The notes: generated by a model not told the origin, from the letters alone. A DNA stretch of 64,000 nt from Xiphydria camelus (GCA_963678675.1 OY783198.1:4593001-4657000), one strand, 5' to 3'; shown: positions 1 to 12,175, numbered from the stretch's first letter. Numbers and translations: made by a program.

Positions 1-75
1 CCGAGTAACTCGATCTGTATTCCCCCAGCCGTAACCGCCGATTTAGTCGAATCTACTACAATTTTTCCCTCGGTG
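1..75. repeat. Family-D MITE, right end only (cut by window edge)
   Basis: The first ~75 bases match the right half of the elements at 3738 and 46382 (cccccagccgtaaccgccga, then tttttccctcggtg), followed by TA. The left half lies outside the window. Confidence 0.7.
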
Positions 76-87
76 TAGGTAGGTGTT

Positions 88-128
88 CACACGCGCGCGC
101 GCGCGCGCACGCACGCACGCACGCACAC
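88..128. repeat. (CG)n/(ACGC)n microsatellite
   Basis: Alternating CG run grading into ACGC repeats, directly after the family-D end. Confidence 0.9.
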
Positions 129-1822
129 GTGGCGCGCGAGCGATTTCTCCCTCACCCCGGGGGCGTGAGTATACGGTTTACGCGGACGCATTTGTATAAT
201 ACCTTTCTCCGGTTCTCTTGAAATGTTAAGGTTAACATCTCCATCAGCGCGCGCGCGCGGCCCGATGTGGACCGCAGAAACACCTCGGGTCGCGGTGACT
301 TATGGGGCGGTACCACCCACTTCCCGGACCTCAAAACGCACTCCCACGCATAATAATAACGCGCGCCGCACGCGGGCCCCGGCGTGATGAATTTCCTCGA
401 AACGTCATCGGAACGGGAATGAAAAATCATCGGCGTCTCCTGCGCCGAGGTCTATCATTAGGCGCGTCGAGAGATTTATTCAAATATCGCCGTGTCCGCT
501 GTTATTTCACCGGTGCGCTTTTCGCGGTGCGTGCACGCAACGCGCGGAGGACCTTCGAATGAAGTTCGCGTCCTGGTCGACGAAAGGCGACGATGGAAAA
601 TATGCCAAAGTATTTTCTGTCGCCGTTGTTGCGTGTCCACGATGTCTAGCGAAATGTGAGAAAGAAGTTAGCTACCTGACTTTTTTTTTCAGATTTTGCA
701 GTCTGAAATAGCCAAATTTTCTTGATCGCCGTGGATACGGATCTGGTGTAAAGTGTTACGCATCAATCGCTTTTCGCCGAATGAACAAATTAACTAATAT
801 TCGTAGAACGGGTCATGACAACTGAGACGTAAACATTAAAATAATTCAATTTTGCCAAATCGTATGATTTAATGTCTATGTCTAACTTTTATATATATAT
901 ATATCACTTTTTTTAGATTTCTGTATAAATTCTTTAAAATTTTAACAGACTAGATGTCGATCTATTCGTGAAATTTGAGTATTTTCGAAAAATTCTAGAA
1001 AATTTTTTAATTTCCCTCGCTTATCCCTGACCTACATAATTCCCCGATAATTCCAGGTTTCCCGGAATTCCCTGGACACCATTGTGTAAAAATCGGGGAA
1101 TCGTCCTCCGCGTGATTCCATCGAACGATCTCGGGAAGGACGAGAGTCCCGGGCGTACCGAGAGCGAAAGAGAGAGAGAGAGAGGGAGAGCCCTCGGATA
1201 GAACGTCGACTTGAACTTTATAATTCATAAATAAAGAGCCGGTGGAGCCTCGAGGCCGCACGGCGATCGGCCGCTCCACCCACGACCGTTAGCATCTCGA
1301 TGATTAAACCCCGCGCGCGATAGCGATGATTATAAACCGAGAGACGGTAATTAAAGTAATTAAAAAAAGCCCGCCCGTCCTTTTCGTCCCCTCATTCGCT
1401 CTACCCTTGCGCGCTGCACGATATTCGTCGAGCCGACACTCGATACACACGTCCGCGGCTTTCCTGGTCAAATCCCACGTTTATTACGCGTCCATTCATC
1501 TGTCCGTACGATGCGGGGCGTAAGCTCGATGCGCATATCTTATAGTTGCGAAGCGAGAACCGCTCTTCGATCCTTTCCTAATAAGATGATGCTCGAACAG
1601 ATTCGGTACCTTTGCGATAACGTCGAAAAATTGATTCTTTACACCGAAACACTGAAAACTCTAAAACAATCGCGCTTACCAACTGAATAATTGAAATCAT
1701 ACTCAATTTACGAACAAATTTCTGTCGCAAAGCTTTATGACTCCTTATTCCAAATCGCTGCACCGAAGGAAAACTCCGGGCGCCATTAAGAAAGGCAGAC
1801 TGTAATTTCCTCACGCTCACAC
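129..1822. other. Non-coding, no gene seen
   Basis: CpG-rich at 130-600, AT-rich at 600-1020 with a (TA)n run at 891-904, then mixed with a GA run at 1167-1185. Open frames are short and overlap on both strands. No domain recognised. Confidence 0.6.
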
Positions 1823-2073
1823 GGAGAGAATTTTCAAGGAAAAATTACCCATCATGCAGGCTAATCCTGCATCATAGTGACGTTTCACTGAGAATTTACC
1901 CTGCAACACAGTAAAGATATAATAACGCGTATTTTTTTTTTTTTTTTCTATAAAATATCATTACGCGCGTAGAGGATTATTTTCCTATCACCGCGGTAAA
2001 TGCTCAGTGAAACATCGCTATGATGCAGGGTTAGCCTGCATTGATGGGTAATTTTTCCTTTAAAATTCTCTCC
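1823..2073. repeat. Palindromic element with ~80-bp inverted arms
   Basis: The arms at 1823-1903 and 1994-2073 are inverted copies at roughly 90% identity (ggagagaatttt at the left end, aaaattctctcc at the right). The loop of about 90 bp contains a T16-17 run at 1931-1947. Each arm contains a small internal palindrome around tgcaggctaatcctgca. A single copy is seen here and no clear target duplication. Confidence 0.75.
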
Positions 2074-3016
2074 ATGCATAAATACGTCCTCCCCGCGTGT
2101 CCTCCCGCTCGAGCACAAGAGAATTCGGAGTCTGACCCTCTCTCGCGGTTATAAACGCGAAAGCTTCCTCGCTCACCCCGTTCGTCTTCGCGATATACGC
2201 TCAACGCGACGGGCGACAAAGAGGATCGGCTTGCCTACCGCGCGGAGAGACGCGCAGAGCGGGAGGGAGCGGAACGTGGAAGGTGAATTTCCAGATGGGG
2301 CATATATTGAAATGCATCCGGCATTCGACATGTCGGTCGGATGAAAGAGATGCGGAGGCGTCCCGAGACAATGCCCGTCGCCCACGAACCCCTCGCACAT
2401 CCGGCGCGCTTTCGAGGAAGCTTTCAGATGCTGCGACACATATCAATTGATCTTCCCCTCCTCGAATCGGCGCGAAGCTCGGCGAAACCACCGCGGCGAT
2501 GGACAGTCCTCCTCTCGGTGCTCGCGCGCGCGCGCGCGGCCCTCCGACCGATCGAGCGAGATATCGTTCGCGCGCGCGACTTTCGACGCGAGTAGTAGGT
2601 ATAGCTAGCGCGCGTGCGGTAGCCGAGTCGATTCGACTTTATCGACGCCGCGACGGAGCTTTATGGCCCGATAAAAGGATCGGCGCGCGCTGCGCCGCGT
2701 CTTCCATAAATTCCGTGGCCACCGAGAGAAACGGTTCCCTCTTCCGCGACGAACGACACCCACGACTCGTGCCTCCCCGCCCCTGGCCCTCCGTCTTCCT
2801 CCCTCGCACGCACGTTCGAACGTTCGCCCTGCAGACGTCTCGCGCTCGAGTCGCTCTCCTCGACGGGCGGAGGGAGGCAGGTGCCCGCGACACGATACGA
2901 TATTCCTCGCGCCGCTTCGCTTCGCTCTATACCCAGCACGCGCTCCGTCCAACGTAAAGAGTTAAAGCTCTACGTGATCGAATTTGACAAACGATCACGG
3001 GCGACCGCCGCCACTC
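2074..3016. other. CpG-rich non-coding stretch
   Basis: Very CpG-rich, with alternating CG runs at about 2525-2540 and 2570-2580. Several overlapping open frames on both strands encode Arg/Ser/Ala-rich peptides, as expected from CpG-rich DNA with few stops. Nothing recognised. Confidence 0.6.
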
Positions 3017-3334
3017 GTTCACCCGAGCAGCGACCGTTTCGTGGACGGCTCGTGAATCTCGAGACGGAGAAGGAGGAGAATAAAAGTCGATTTTGTATAG
3101 GGGGCAGCCCCTTGGAGGAATTTTACCATTCATCAATTTTCCGAGGAATCTAGGGATATTGACGGACATTTTTTGTTGCGTTCATTCGAGCAGACGGCTC
3201 GACTTTTTCTTGGACGGCTTGTGGATCTCGAGAGGGAGAAGGAGAAGAATGAAAGTGGATTCTGTATAGGGGCAGCGTCGAGGGGATTTTGCTATTGATT
3301 ATTTTCCGAGGAATTTAGGGATATTGACGGAAAT
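3017..3334. repeat. Two-unit tandem duplication (~163 bp)
   Basis: Units 3017-3179 and 3180-3334 share gttca-cgagcag, ggacggctcgtg/gtggatctcgag, gtatagggggcag and ccgaggaatctagggatatt, with about 75-80% identity. Confidence 0.75.
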
Positions 3335-3737
3335 TAATATTTATTTTTGTTTGGAATCATAAGAAAAATCTATATATGACTGATTTTCATCAACGCCGAG
3401 CCGGAACCGCTGAAGCTAATTACATTAAATTTGGACAGTGTACCTAGGTTTCTTTTGTAATGTAAGCACTCATTGAGAAAGGATTTTACGAAATTCTTCC
3501 CCTCTCAGGTGGTCAATCAGGGGGTGTAAGTTTGTATGAAAATCCGTCATTTTTGAAGTGTGATCCACGAAAAAATTGGTATTTTTGCTTTCGGTTAGAA
3601 ATCAAGAAAGACGTGTTTCGAGATTTTCGGACATTTATCCCTTGAGCGGGTTAAACAGAGGATGAAAATTTGTATGGAGAAATTACTATTTATTTCGAGA
3701 TCTACGCAGACAAAGTCGTGAACAGAAAGCTATTATA
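3335..3737. other. AT-rich non-coding stretch
   Basis: A loosely repeated motif (ggtgtaagtttgtatg near 3524 and ggatgaaaatttgtatgg near 3660) suggests an old degenerate repeat. No gene seen. Confidence 0.5.
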
Positions 3738-3964
3738 CACTGAGAAAAAAAATACAGTAGATTTGGATCAGCTAAATTAGCGGTCACAAATTAGAAACGC
3801 AAATCTAGTTACTTGAACTAATAATTTTTTAGAATTGACTGAAGCGTGCTTTTGTCAAACAGTTTTTAATCGTTGTAATCAAATAGGTAATTCAAGCAAC
3901 TAGATCAGCGTTCCCCCGCCCATTACCACCGATTTAGTCAGACCTATTATTTTTTTTCTCTGTG
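3738..3964. mobile_element. MITE family D, complete copy
   Basis: Begins CACTGAGAAAAAAAA and ends TTTTTTTTCTCTGTG, flanked by TA at 3736-3737 and 3965-3966. The interior is a long imperfect palindrome (ctagttacttgaac on the left, gcaactagatcagcg on the right). Related copies are at 1-75 and 46382-46606. There is no coding capacity, so it is a non-autonomous element with TA target duplication. Confidence 0.85.
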
Positions 3965-5234
3965 TAGTAACGAATAAAATCGTCGAATTTTCAGGAAGGC
4001 GTGAGATTTTCTCGAGGGTTTCCTGACAACGGATTTCCGAAGACCGAGCCGATCGCCCCTGACGTAATCTGCGATATTTCTCACACCGCGCGATTCACGC
4101 TCGATCCGCGCTCTTCAACCTGTCATTATAGCCGCGCGGAATAAAATAAGAGAAGCGCACCCCGCGGGTACCTATATAGGCGCGTACGTCGTATCGGATA
4201 TCTATATATTTACGTACAGCGACGTGTACGGCTCTACCCACACCGCAAGATCTTGCCGGGACGGCACGGCTCTAGCGCTAGTCACAGAGGAACACGCGCG
4301 CGAGCTCATTGTCGTCAGTGACGGCTGCGAGCCGTCCGACGTTTCGAAGCGGCGAGATTCGTCTCGCTGCAGCCTTCCCACCTTTCGCCTATCGGTGATC
4401 TCTTGGCGAAATGAGGCTTATACGTAACGAAGAATGAAATTTAAACAGTACTACAGCTTTCAAATTAAATTTCAATGGAGCCATCCTGATATATTATCCT
4501 TTATCTTTATCTACCTTCGATATATTAATCTTTATCGAACTCAAAATTGATTTTAATTGAATTCTAATAGGAAAATGTGTCTCTGTTCTCAGATATTGTA
4601 AGAAATTCAAGCAGAATAAACTCACGAATTAATTCCGGTCGAATTTCGATTTGGCTCTTTCGATATAAATATTTTTTATGCGAAGATCGAAACACAGTCG
4701 AGGCGAAAACCTTTGCAAAATAATTACAATATATATATCGGCCGAGATTAATCCTCTCTCACAGCCGGTCGGTTCGAACCTCTCGCTAGATGTATACCGC
4801 GGAATTAGATTACGTATCTCGCTGGCCGTGATTTATTTATCGCTCGCGCTCCCTTCGAGGTGTGCCGAGGTTTCAACACCTCGCTCGAGACGCGCGTATT
4901 TACGATTATGAGAATTACGCGGTGCAATTAGGGCCGAACGGCGATATAAACACGGAATGAAGGCAATTCACGGAGATCGGCCGATATAGCATCGCGGATA
5001 AGTCGTGGAAAAATGCGGATTGAGACCGAGGAAAATGGGAGATTAAACGCGGAATCATCTGCGGCGATTCGCGTCGCTGTCTCTCGCTCACGTCGTGCGG
5101 TCGGATTGGAAGCAAAGAAATCGACGCTGCATTGTAAATAATTATACTTACGGCGGAGGCGCGACTGACGAGAGAGCTGAGAAAACCGACTCGTCGTGCT
5201 TCTCACCCCTTCTTCGTAACTCGGATTTGCTTTT
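3965..5234. other. Mixed non-coding stretch
   Basis: CpG-rich at 4000-4420, AT-rich at 4420-4760, moderate after that. Open frames are under 130 codons and occur on both strands. No feature recognised. Confidence 0.55.
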
Positions 5235-5695
5235 CTTCTTTGGCCTTCCGCTTCAGGACTCCTGGAAATATTAATATCGTTGAAGATGACGAAGCAAACG
5301 TACACTGTAAAGGAACTCTGTTAAATTTAATATAAACGTATATAAAATTTTTATCCAACGCGTGATTATGAAAATTAATATACTCCGTTGTGAAATTTAT
5401 AAATGAAATTTCATAGGGAAATATACAAATTTTCATAATTACGAAGTACGTTAATTTCGCTTTTTTATTTTGGCCTTCCGCTTCAGGAGTCCTGGATTAA
5501 TATCGTTAAAACTTGCGAAGCAGACGTACACTGCAATAGAAATTTCTGTTAAATTTTTAATATAAATGTATGAAGCTTTTATCCAATACCTACGTGATTA
5601 TGAATATTAATATACTCCGTTGTGAAATTTGTAAGGGGAATGTCATAAAGAAGTATATGAATTTTTATAATCACGTATTGGAAAAAAGCTTTATA
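5235..5695. repeat. Two-unit tandem duplication (~230 bp), family K
   Basis: tggccttccgcttcagga occurs at 5241 and again at 5471. Both units continue through gaagca-acgtacactg, tgttaaattt-aatataaa, and tgattatgaa-attaatatac. The second halves are inverted relative to the first (cataattacg), so each unit folds back. Related fragments lie at 50303-50478 and 58060-58090. Confidence 0.75.
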
Positions 5696-6483
5696 CAAAA
5701 GTATATTTGAAATATACATTTTCTTACAGTCTACCTTCTGTATTTATTCTTAATTCTAACGACTAAAAAATTAAAAAGGATGATTTGTGGAAAAAAAAAA
5801 GTACGATCTTTATCAAATGTCTCTACGGATCTTTATCAAATGTCTCTTCTTCACCCTCTCCTTCCACCCTGCAGCAGCCGCGCGATCGTACTCGAGATCT
5901 CGCGGAGCGGAATCTACCGCAAATCGCGAGCAGTCGAAGTCGGAACGCTAACAAAGTGAGGATCGAATAATTGCACGTTGAGATCGCGTTGGTCGAAGAT
6001 AGATGGCGTTCGGGGCGAGTGAATAATTTGATAATAACCGCAACGGCGTTCGGGCGTTCGACGCTCACCCCCGCCGCGCGCATTATACGCGCGCGCGAGA
6101 TCTCGCTCTCCGATCGTTGCTCGAGATCTAGCGCGCGCGCGCGGTCTCGCCTCGATCCGCGGAGATCGTCCCGAGAGATCGCGGCTTCGTGCACCGCTCG
6201 GCCTTTTGCGCGCCGTGTAAAGGGATATTCTATGCTTTTGCCATTTTTGCAGACGCGTTAATGGCGGATGATTGTGCGGCCGATGGCGACGAGACCCGGG
6301 TGAAAACGAACCGCGCGCGCTCTGCTCTTTCGCGTCGGCCGAGTTCGGGGGAGGATTCTCGGCGGAGCGGAGAATTACACGGGTATTATACCCGCGCGAG
6401 AGAAATGCCCTTTCGCGCGGCGAGAGGCGCAGAGCTCGCCCGATGCCCCGTTTTCGCGCGGAATACAGTACAATTGTCGTTTG
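5696..6483. other. Non-coding stretch with a small 23-bp tandem repeat
   Basis: gatctttatcaaatgtctct is present at 5805 and 5828. The rest is CpG-rich with overlapping open frames on both strands and no recognised product. Confidence 0.55.
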
Positions 6484-6843
6484 AAAAAAAAAAATTCCGG
6501 GCAAGCTTGTGTTTTCAGGGTTTGTCAGCGACTGTCTCGTAAGTGTAAAATTAGCAAAATCAGAAACTTTTTGAAAACCGCCCCCAGGGGTTCAATAAAC
6601 GGCCGCTAAGTCCGGAAATAATAAATTTATAAACAACTCTCACACATAAGACAAAGTAATAGAGAATGTTCTTATGTACAATTTCAGTCCAATAATTTTG
6701 TTATAGTATAATTTTCAAAAAAACAACCCCTATTCCTCAAAAGTCCAAGGAGAAAGTTTCCGATTTGGCTATTTTTACACTTAGGAGACAGTCGCTGACA
6801 AACCCTGAAAAAATCAGCTTGTCCGGAATTTTTTTTTTTTTTT
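6484..6843. mobile_element. MITE with ~78-bp terminal inverted repeats (family L)
   Basis: The arm at 6493-6570 and the inverted arm at about 6754-6832 are roughly 90% identical (cagggtttgtcagcgactgt on the left, acagtcgctgacaaaccctg on the right). Both ends lie next to A/T homopolymers. The ~180-bp interior is AT-rich and non-coding. Only one copy is seen in this window. Confidence 0.8.
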
Positions 6844-7379
6844 CACACTATGTACGGCGATATAATTTTGCTGTACTATACGCCGAAAGAATTCGCCATC
6901 GAGAGAACGGAGAGCGGAGATGGGAGAGGGAGGAACGCGCCGCGGCGCGCCGACGTGGACGGCGAAGCGGCGCTCCGGCTCGCGGGGTGTAGGGTAAGCG
7001 GCACTTATGTTTAATACGCGAGTAGATGAGTCGGTCCTGCACGCGATCCCCGCGCGCTGCTCCGGTCTTCTGACCTTACATTCACTGGAACCAATTTCTG
7101 TGGATAATACGCGCTCGCTCTGCTGAAATGCCCCGCTAAATGGAGCGGTGCGGCCTCGCGCGGGTCTGCACGGGCCCGCGCGCTCCTCTCCCGATCGAGT
7201 TCCTCCGCGCGCCGCCTACTGTTCTCCGGGCGTTCGAAAGCGCCGCGACGACTGGTCGCTGCGCGCGAACGGACCTCTGCTGGCGTAAAAGCGCGGGAAA
7301 CGGGATGATTCTACTTGTTGCATTTTTTTTAAAGATGAATACAACTGCAATACGTTAACTTCGTTTCTCAAAATTCGTC
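6844..7379. other. CpG-rich non-coding stretch
   Basis: Open frames on both strands encode only Arg-rich peptides. No gene or structured RNA recognised. Confidence 0.55.
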
Positions 7380-7745
7380 CTCGAGTCGAACATTTTAGTC
7401 GTATTTTGATTCTTCCAGTGCGTCCTTCGGCTTACCGTTGGCCTGCTCAGCCTGAAAGTTCATCATTTTTGGTCATTCTTGTATTTTAGTTGATCATTTT
7501 TTGTTTCAACGTAGAACTACGATAAATGAAAAATCGACCTGCTCTGTAAGCCTAAAATAGTATAGGTTGAAAATTTCGACTCGGGAACCGAAATCCTTCT
7601 CTGAGCTCAAAAATGGCCCGTTATTCGCCATTTCACCCAACTCAAGGTGAGAAAGAGAGGTTAAGCAGGCCAATCGTAGGTCGAATGGAGTATTATAAGC
7701 ATCAAAGCAGAACTAAATTTTTCGACTCGGGTTAGCATCATTTTT
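7380..7745. repeat. Palindromic repeat, family R
   Basis: The left arm (cgagtcgaa, gttggcctgctcagc) and the right arm (gttaagcaggccaatcgtag, ttcgactcggg) are inverted copies at moderate identity. A related half copy is at 24157-24360. Confidence 0.6.
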
Positions 7746-7844
7746 TTCTAAATTCGTCGAAACGTGGACGAAGTGAGGTCGTATGATCTCGCCAACGGTG
7801 ACACCCCGCGCGAGTCAAAATTTGGATACTCTCTATAATAGTTT

Positions 7845-8050
7845 AGGACCTTCAAAGTTTACGAATATTCATTTGAACCTGAACGTGGCGAAAGCGGACA
7901 AATCGACCACTTGTAGGTCTAAACTATAATGTTAGAGAATTCAAAGACGCGAAGAATTTACCAATAGTGTAGCCCTGCAAGTGGCCGATTTGTTCGCTTC
8001 TCGCCAAATTTAAGCTCGAATTGATATTTCTCAACTTTGAAGACCCTCCA
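7845..8050. repeat. Palindromic repeat with ~70-bp arms
   Basis: ggaccttcaaagtt with gtggcgaaagcggacaaatc on the left is mirrored by gatttgttcgcttctcgcc with aactttgaagaccc on the right. No coding content. Confidence 0.65.
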
Positions 8051-9595
8051 ACCTCCCCCCTGAACTTTTCCAAACCTCGTATTAAAATTTCGACTCGCGG
8101 GATTTCCGACTCCCTCGAGAACGACGGAATGCGAGCAAGGGAGGAAGCTCCGCAGACGGAGATAGGTACACGCTCCCGTTCCCCGAAGGATATTTCCCGA
8201 CTCGTCCGCGAGGCGGAGGCCTCATTTGAATTTTCCCGGACAGGATGTGCATCGCGTGCATTTCAATCCCGGACACCCCGACGAAATGCGTCAAAGGTGG
8301 ATGGAGGAAGAATGGAGGAGTGGAAGAATGGGTGATAGGTTTAAGAGCGGCGCGGTATCCGGAGCACGTCCCGCGCGCGAACGGGATGGCAGAGACTTAT
8401 TGTCGTGCACCCCGCGAGCACCGGGCATTTTAATATTTCCGCCGCCGGGAATCGCCTCTCGCGCGGTGCGCCCCACCACGTCGTCGCGGGGACGAGACCG
8501 AGTTCGGACGTTTCGAGGAAGCCGCATCGACCGCCGCGCCGCTGTCGCGCGGATGCGCTTCTTCCGCTTCCTTCCGGAAGAGCGAGGGGGAAATCCAAGG
8601 ACCGATCCCGCTTCGCCGTTTCCATAACGCGAGACGGACGGCGTAAGCGAGGTGGTGGGCGAGGCTTCGAGATTGGAGGAGAGACGGACGGCGAGAGAGA
8701 GAGAGAGAGAGAGAGAGCTGCGCTTGGTTTGATATTCCGCGAGCGGCGGAGAGACGAGACCGAGAGTGGGTCTCCCGAGTCAAAGTGACGCGGCGAGGTA
8801 GAGCGCAAGAGGAGCGCGTAATGTATTATGCGCGCACGGTAGCTCGCGGTCTTGTCTTCGAGTAGCACAAAACGACGTTTAATGCTCTCGGAAAGAACCG
8901 GGACTCCCTGCCGTGGCGAATTCAAAAAGGACTCACGTTCGAACAACGAATACTCGGAAGGGTATTTCGGGAGCCCTGGAGAGTGAGCGATGTGCTCTCT
9001 CTCTCTCTCTCTCTCTCTCCCGCGTCTGTCTTTATCTCGTGTACTCCGGTCGTTCTTCCCCGTCGCGAAAGAGAAACGAGCGCGGCGCGTAAAAGGAATT
9101 AGACGCGCGAGAGAGAACTGCGGGCTCGATTTCGAATTAAAATCGGATGGAAGGATCCGTACGTCCTGCGCGCCACGCACTCTCGCTTTGGCTCTCCGGT
9201 GTAAAGTGACGCGTCAGGTCTTTTTTCTTTTAACCGAGTGTGCGCGTCCCTCGATTATCCGATGCCTGATAACTCGAGGCGCGTCGCGATGCAACCGCAC
9301 CAGGACCAGGAGAGACAATTTATTAGTCGGAGCGCCGCGGCTCCCGCGGGAATACGAAATGTCGCTCGGAGAGGGTGTAGTGCGCGCGGGGGCGAGCCGT
9401 GCCGGGATTTCAGAAACGCTCCAAAATTTGGTTTTCTAATGCGATGCAAATACAGCGTCGTGGTTCGGCCGAAGCGCGGTCCCGTGGATCGAGGGTCGAC
9501 GCCGCGGTATGGCGAGAATCGAACGAGAGCGGTTTGGCTGGAAAGAAGAAACGGAGAAAGAAAACGTTGCGTAGTCAAGCTCTAAGAAGTCTATA
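8051..9595. other. CpG-rich non-coding stretch with GA and CT microsatellites
   Basis: (GA)n at 8692-8717 and (CT)n at 8994-9020. A 279-codon open frame on the minus strand crosses both tracts. Its peptide is Arg/Ser-rich with SLSLSL and REREREH runs derived from the microsatellites, so it is not credited as a gene. Confidence 0.6.
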
Positions 9596-9867
9596 AGTAG
9601 AAGTTTGAATAACCGGGGTGTAAAATTGTTTGTTCGTCTCGGTAGAGAATTAAAAAAATGTGCTAAACTTCAACAGAAGTGAACCCAGCCGTATGGGTAA
9701 GACTGGTATGATCGTCACGACGTTCATACAAACTGCAATAATTGATTGCTCCGAAGTCAACGTTTATTTTTGCCGCGCGAGTACGAATTATTCTTTAAAA
9801 ACTAACCTACGAAAAATTTCGCATATAGGTATTGAATAAAAGTTTAGCACTTTATTTGTATTAATTG

Positions 9868-9988
9868 GAAATCATTTAGTAACATAATTACGCTTGCTTT
9901 TGACTCAAAGTGTACAATTTTCAGTCAGAAACCATTTAATGAAATAAATATGTTTGCTTTCACTCAAAGTGCACAATTTTTACGCGTC
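9868..9988. repeat. Two ~60-bp tandem units in AT-rich DNA
   Basis: Both units contain tgcttt-actcaaagtg-acaattttt preceded by aaatcattta or aaaccattta. The surrounding 9596-9867 is AT-rich and shows nothing else. Confidence 0.6.
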
Positions 9989-10965
9989 GGGGTTGAGCCA
10001 GTACTACCTGCACAATCAACGTACATTTGCCTATCCGTGAAACTTTAAGATCCACGTAACTTTTCTCGCCTCGCGATACCGCAGCTAAACGCGTGCTGCG
10101 GCGAGATCTCTCCCGATCGAGCGCTGCACTTTCCGCCCGGAGAGAAGGCCGGTCGCGCCGCTTTTTACATTGTAATACATCGCGTTACAATCGCGAGCCA
10201 CCTCGAAGCACGCGATCGACGCTCGCCCGTGGCCGCACGCGGGTATCCGCAACCCGACCGCGACGCGCGCGCGTTGCGACAACCCATTTGCACTTTCTTA
10301 CATAAACCCTACGTCGATGCCCGTCGCTCTTCTGCTCTCCTCGAACGGCCCCCGGGCGCACGAATCGCTCGAGCGAGTCGGGGAAACGAAAGGGCCCCTC
10401 TTTCCGCACGCGAACGGACTCCCGGCTGCGCGAATCCTCCTCGCCGCTATCGATCGCACAGCCGAGCGTCGGCGTCGCGCGGTTCTTCCGTTTTCTCGCA
10501 ATTACACCGCCGATTAATCTCTCCCGGCGAGCGTAATTACGATCCTCTCTCGGGCTCAAATTGCACCTTCCACCCGAACCCGCGACGCGGTGACCAGGTG
10601 CCGGTGACGCCAGGGCGACGCGTCGTTTAGCCTCGCAATTTATTACTGCCAACGATTCGAGTGCGCCGCTAATCGCCCGACACAGCCGCGTCGTGCCGGC
10701 GCGGACGTTCTGGAAAATTGCCGATTCATCGTGTGCAGCCGCGCGAAAGGAGCGCCGCCGCTAAATACGCCCGCTCCCTTCGCCTCGCTTTCCTTCGTCC
10801 GCATCCTCGTGATTTATGCGAGACGCTGCTAACGAACAAAACCGCGCCCGCGCGAGTGCCCCGCGGGGTATGATCTAGAAAAACCGTCGAGCCCGTCCCC
10901 TCTCAGGAGTTGGTACGCGCGCGGCGCAACGGCGCAGGATATCGAACCGCGGTGGTGGGTTCGGT
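9989..10965. other. CpG-rich non-coding stretch
   Basis: Overlapping open frames on both strands (up to 155 codons), Arg-rich and without recognised domains. Confidence 0.55.
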
Positions 10966-12175
10966 CAGGCTGAGCACATATCGAAGCAGAGAGCGGAGCA
11001 GCGTTGAGAGCGGAGAGAAAAGCGGTGAAAACAAACTTATTTGAACGCATTGCTTTGCTCTGGTACACTGAAAGAAAAAGCTTCATTCAAGCGTCGGTGA
11101 GATTTAATACGGCGAACTCTTCGCGCTGTGTCAAATGAACGGAAGCACTGCTATTTTTCTCTAGTTGCTTGTGCATAATGAGCAGAAAAGGAAACGTCAG
11201 TATTTCAGAAGAATTGCCATCAGATAAGTTACTTCCTATAACTAACCGTTTTGACCTCATTTTGATCAGGTATGTGTGAAGGACAAATATTATCTTTGTG
11301 GTCATTCTATCTTTTAAGATTTTCGAAAATTGCTATTATTTTGGTGAAATCTTAAAGGAGGGCCGAGATATCGATGATTTTTCGTGACGAAATAATTTTT
11401 TTCTACACAAAATCGCTCTCTGATAACTTATATTTCCTTTGCAAAATCTAAGGCATATAGCTTAAGTTTTTTCAATTTTTCGCGAAAATTGAAATCTCTA
11501 AAATCGATCTCTTGACCACCCTATCCGATGTATTTTTTCACGCTGATTCCGAAAATGGCAGATATATTGACGATATCTCAAAGGAAATATAAGATATCGG
11601 TGATTTCATGTACCAGAAAACTACTTTTTTCACGGAAAATCATCGATATCTCGGTCTTCCTTTGAGATATCCTCGATATATATATAATTTTCGTAATCAG
11701 CGCGAAAAAATACATAAGATAGGGTGATCCAGAATTCGATTCTAGAGATTTCGATTTTTATCAAAATCTAAGGGGTATGCCTTAGATTTTTTCAATTTTT
11801 CGCGAAAATTGAAATCTCTGAAATCGATCGCTCGACCACCCTATCCGATGTATTTTTTCACGCTGATTCCGGAAATCATGGTCATTGGGTCGATATCGTA
11901 AAGGAAATATAAGTTTTCAGCGATTTTGTGTAGAAAAAAATTATTTCTTTCACGAGAAATCATCGATATCTCGGTCTTCCTTTGAGATTTCATTAATATA
12001 ATGGCGATTTTCGGAATCAGCGTCAAAAAATACATCGGATAGGGTAGTCGAGACTTCAATTACGAAGATTAAAATTTTTTCGAATAACTTGACATTTTGC
12101 TTAAAATGCATATACGTGTTCCAATAGGAAAATACAGATTTGTTGTGCTCTCTGCTTCGTAGTCGCTCAGCCTTG
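10966..12175. repeat. Composite repeat bounded by ~30-bp inverted repeats, carrying a family-J end and a palindromic array
   Basis: aggctgagc followed by cgaagcagagagc at about 10967-10995 is mirrored by gctctctgcttcg and gctcagcct at about 12147-12175. Inside are a family-J MITE left end at 11066 (CACTGAAAGAAAAAGC) and the H array at 11310-12067. The inverted pair suggests one ~1.2-kb mobile unit or an inverted segmental copy. Confidence 0.5.
11310..12067. repeat. H array 1: ~310-320-bp palindromic tandem units
   Basis: accaccctatccgatgtatt occurs at about 11515 and 11836. gatatcggtcttcctttgag-type blocks occur near 11650 and 11970. A ~145-bp hairpin spans 11710-11854, with arms carrying catacataagatagggt-type and cacc-ctatccgatgtat ends. 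It closely resembles the block at 42130-43560. Confidence 0.8.

Noticed and set aside
4760..4810. tRNA-like ggttcgaacc T-loop sequence
   Set aside because: No matching acceptor, D-arm or anticodon stem around it. It looks like a chance match.
8341..9180. 279-codon minus-strand open frame
   Set aside because: Crosses GA and CT microsatellites and encodes Arg/Ser low-complexity sequence. Opposite-strand frames are also open.
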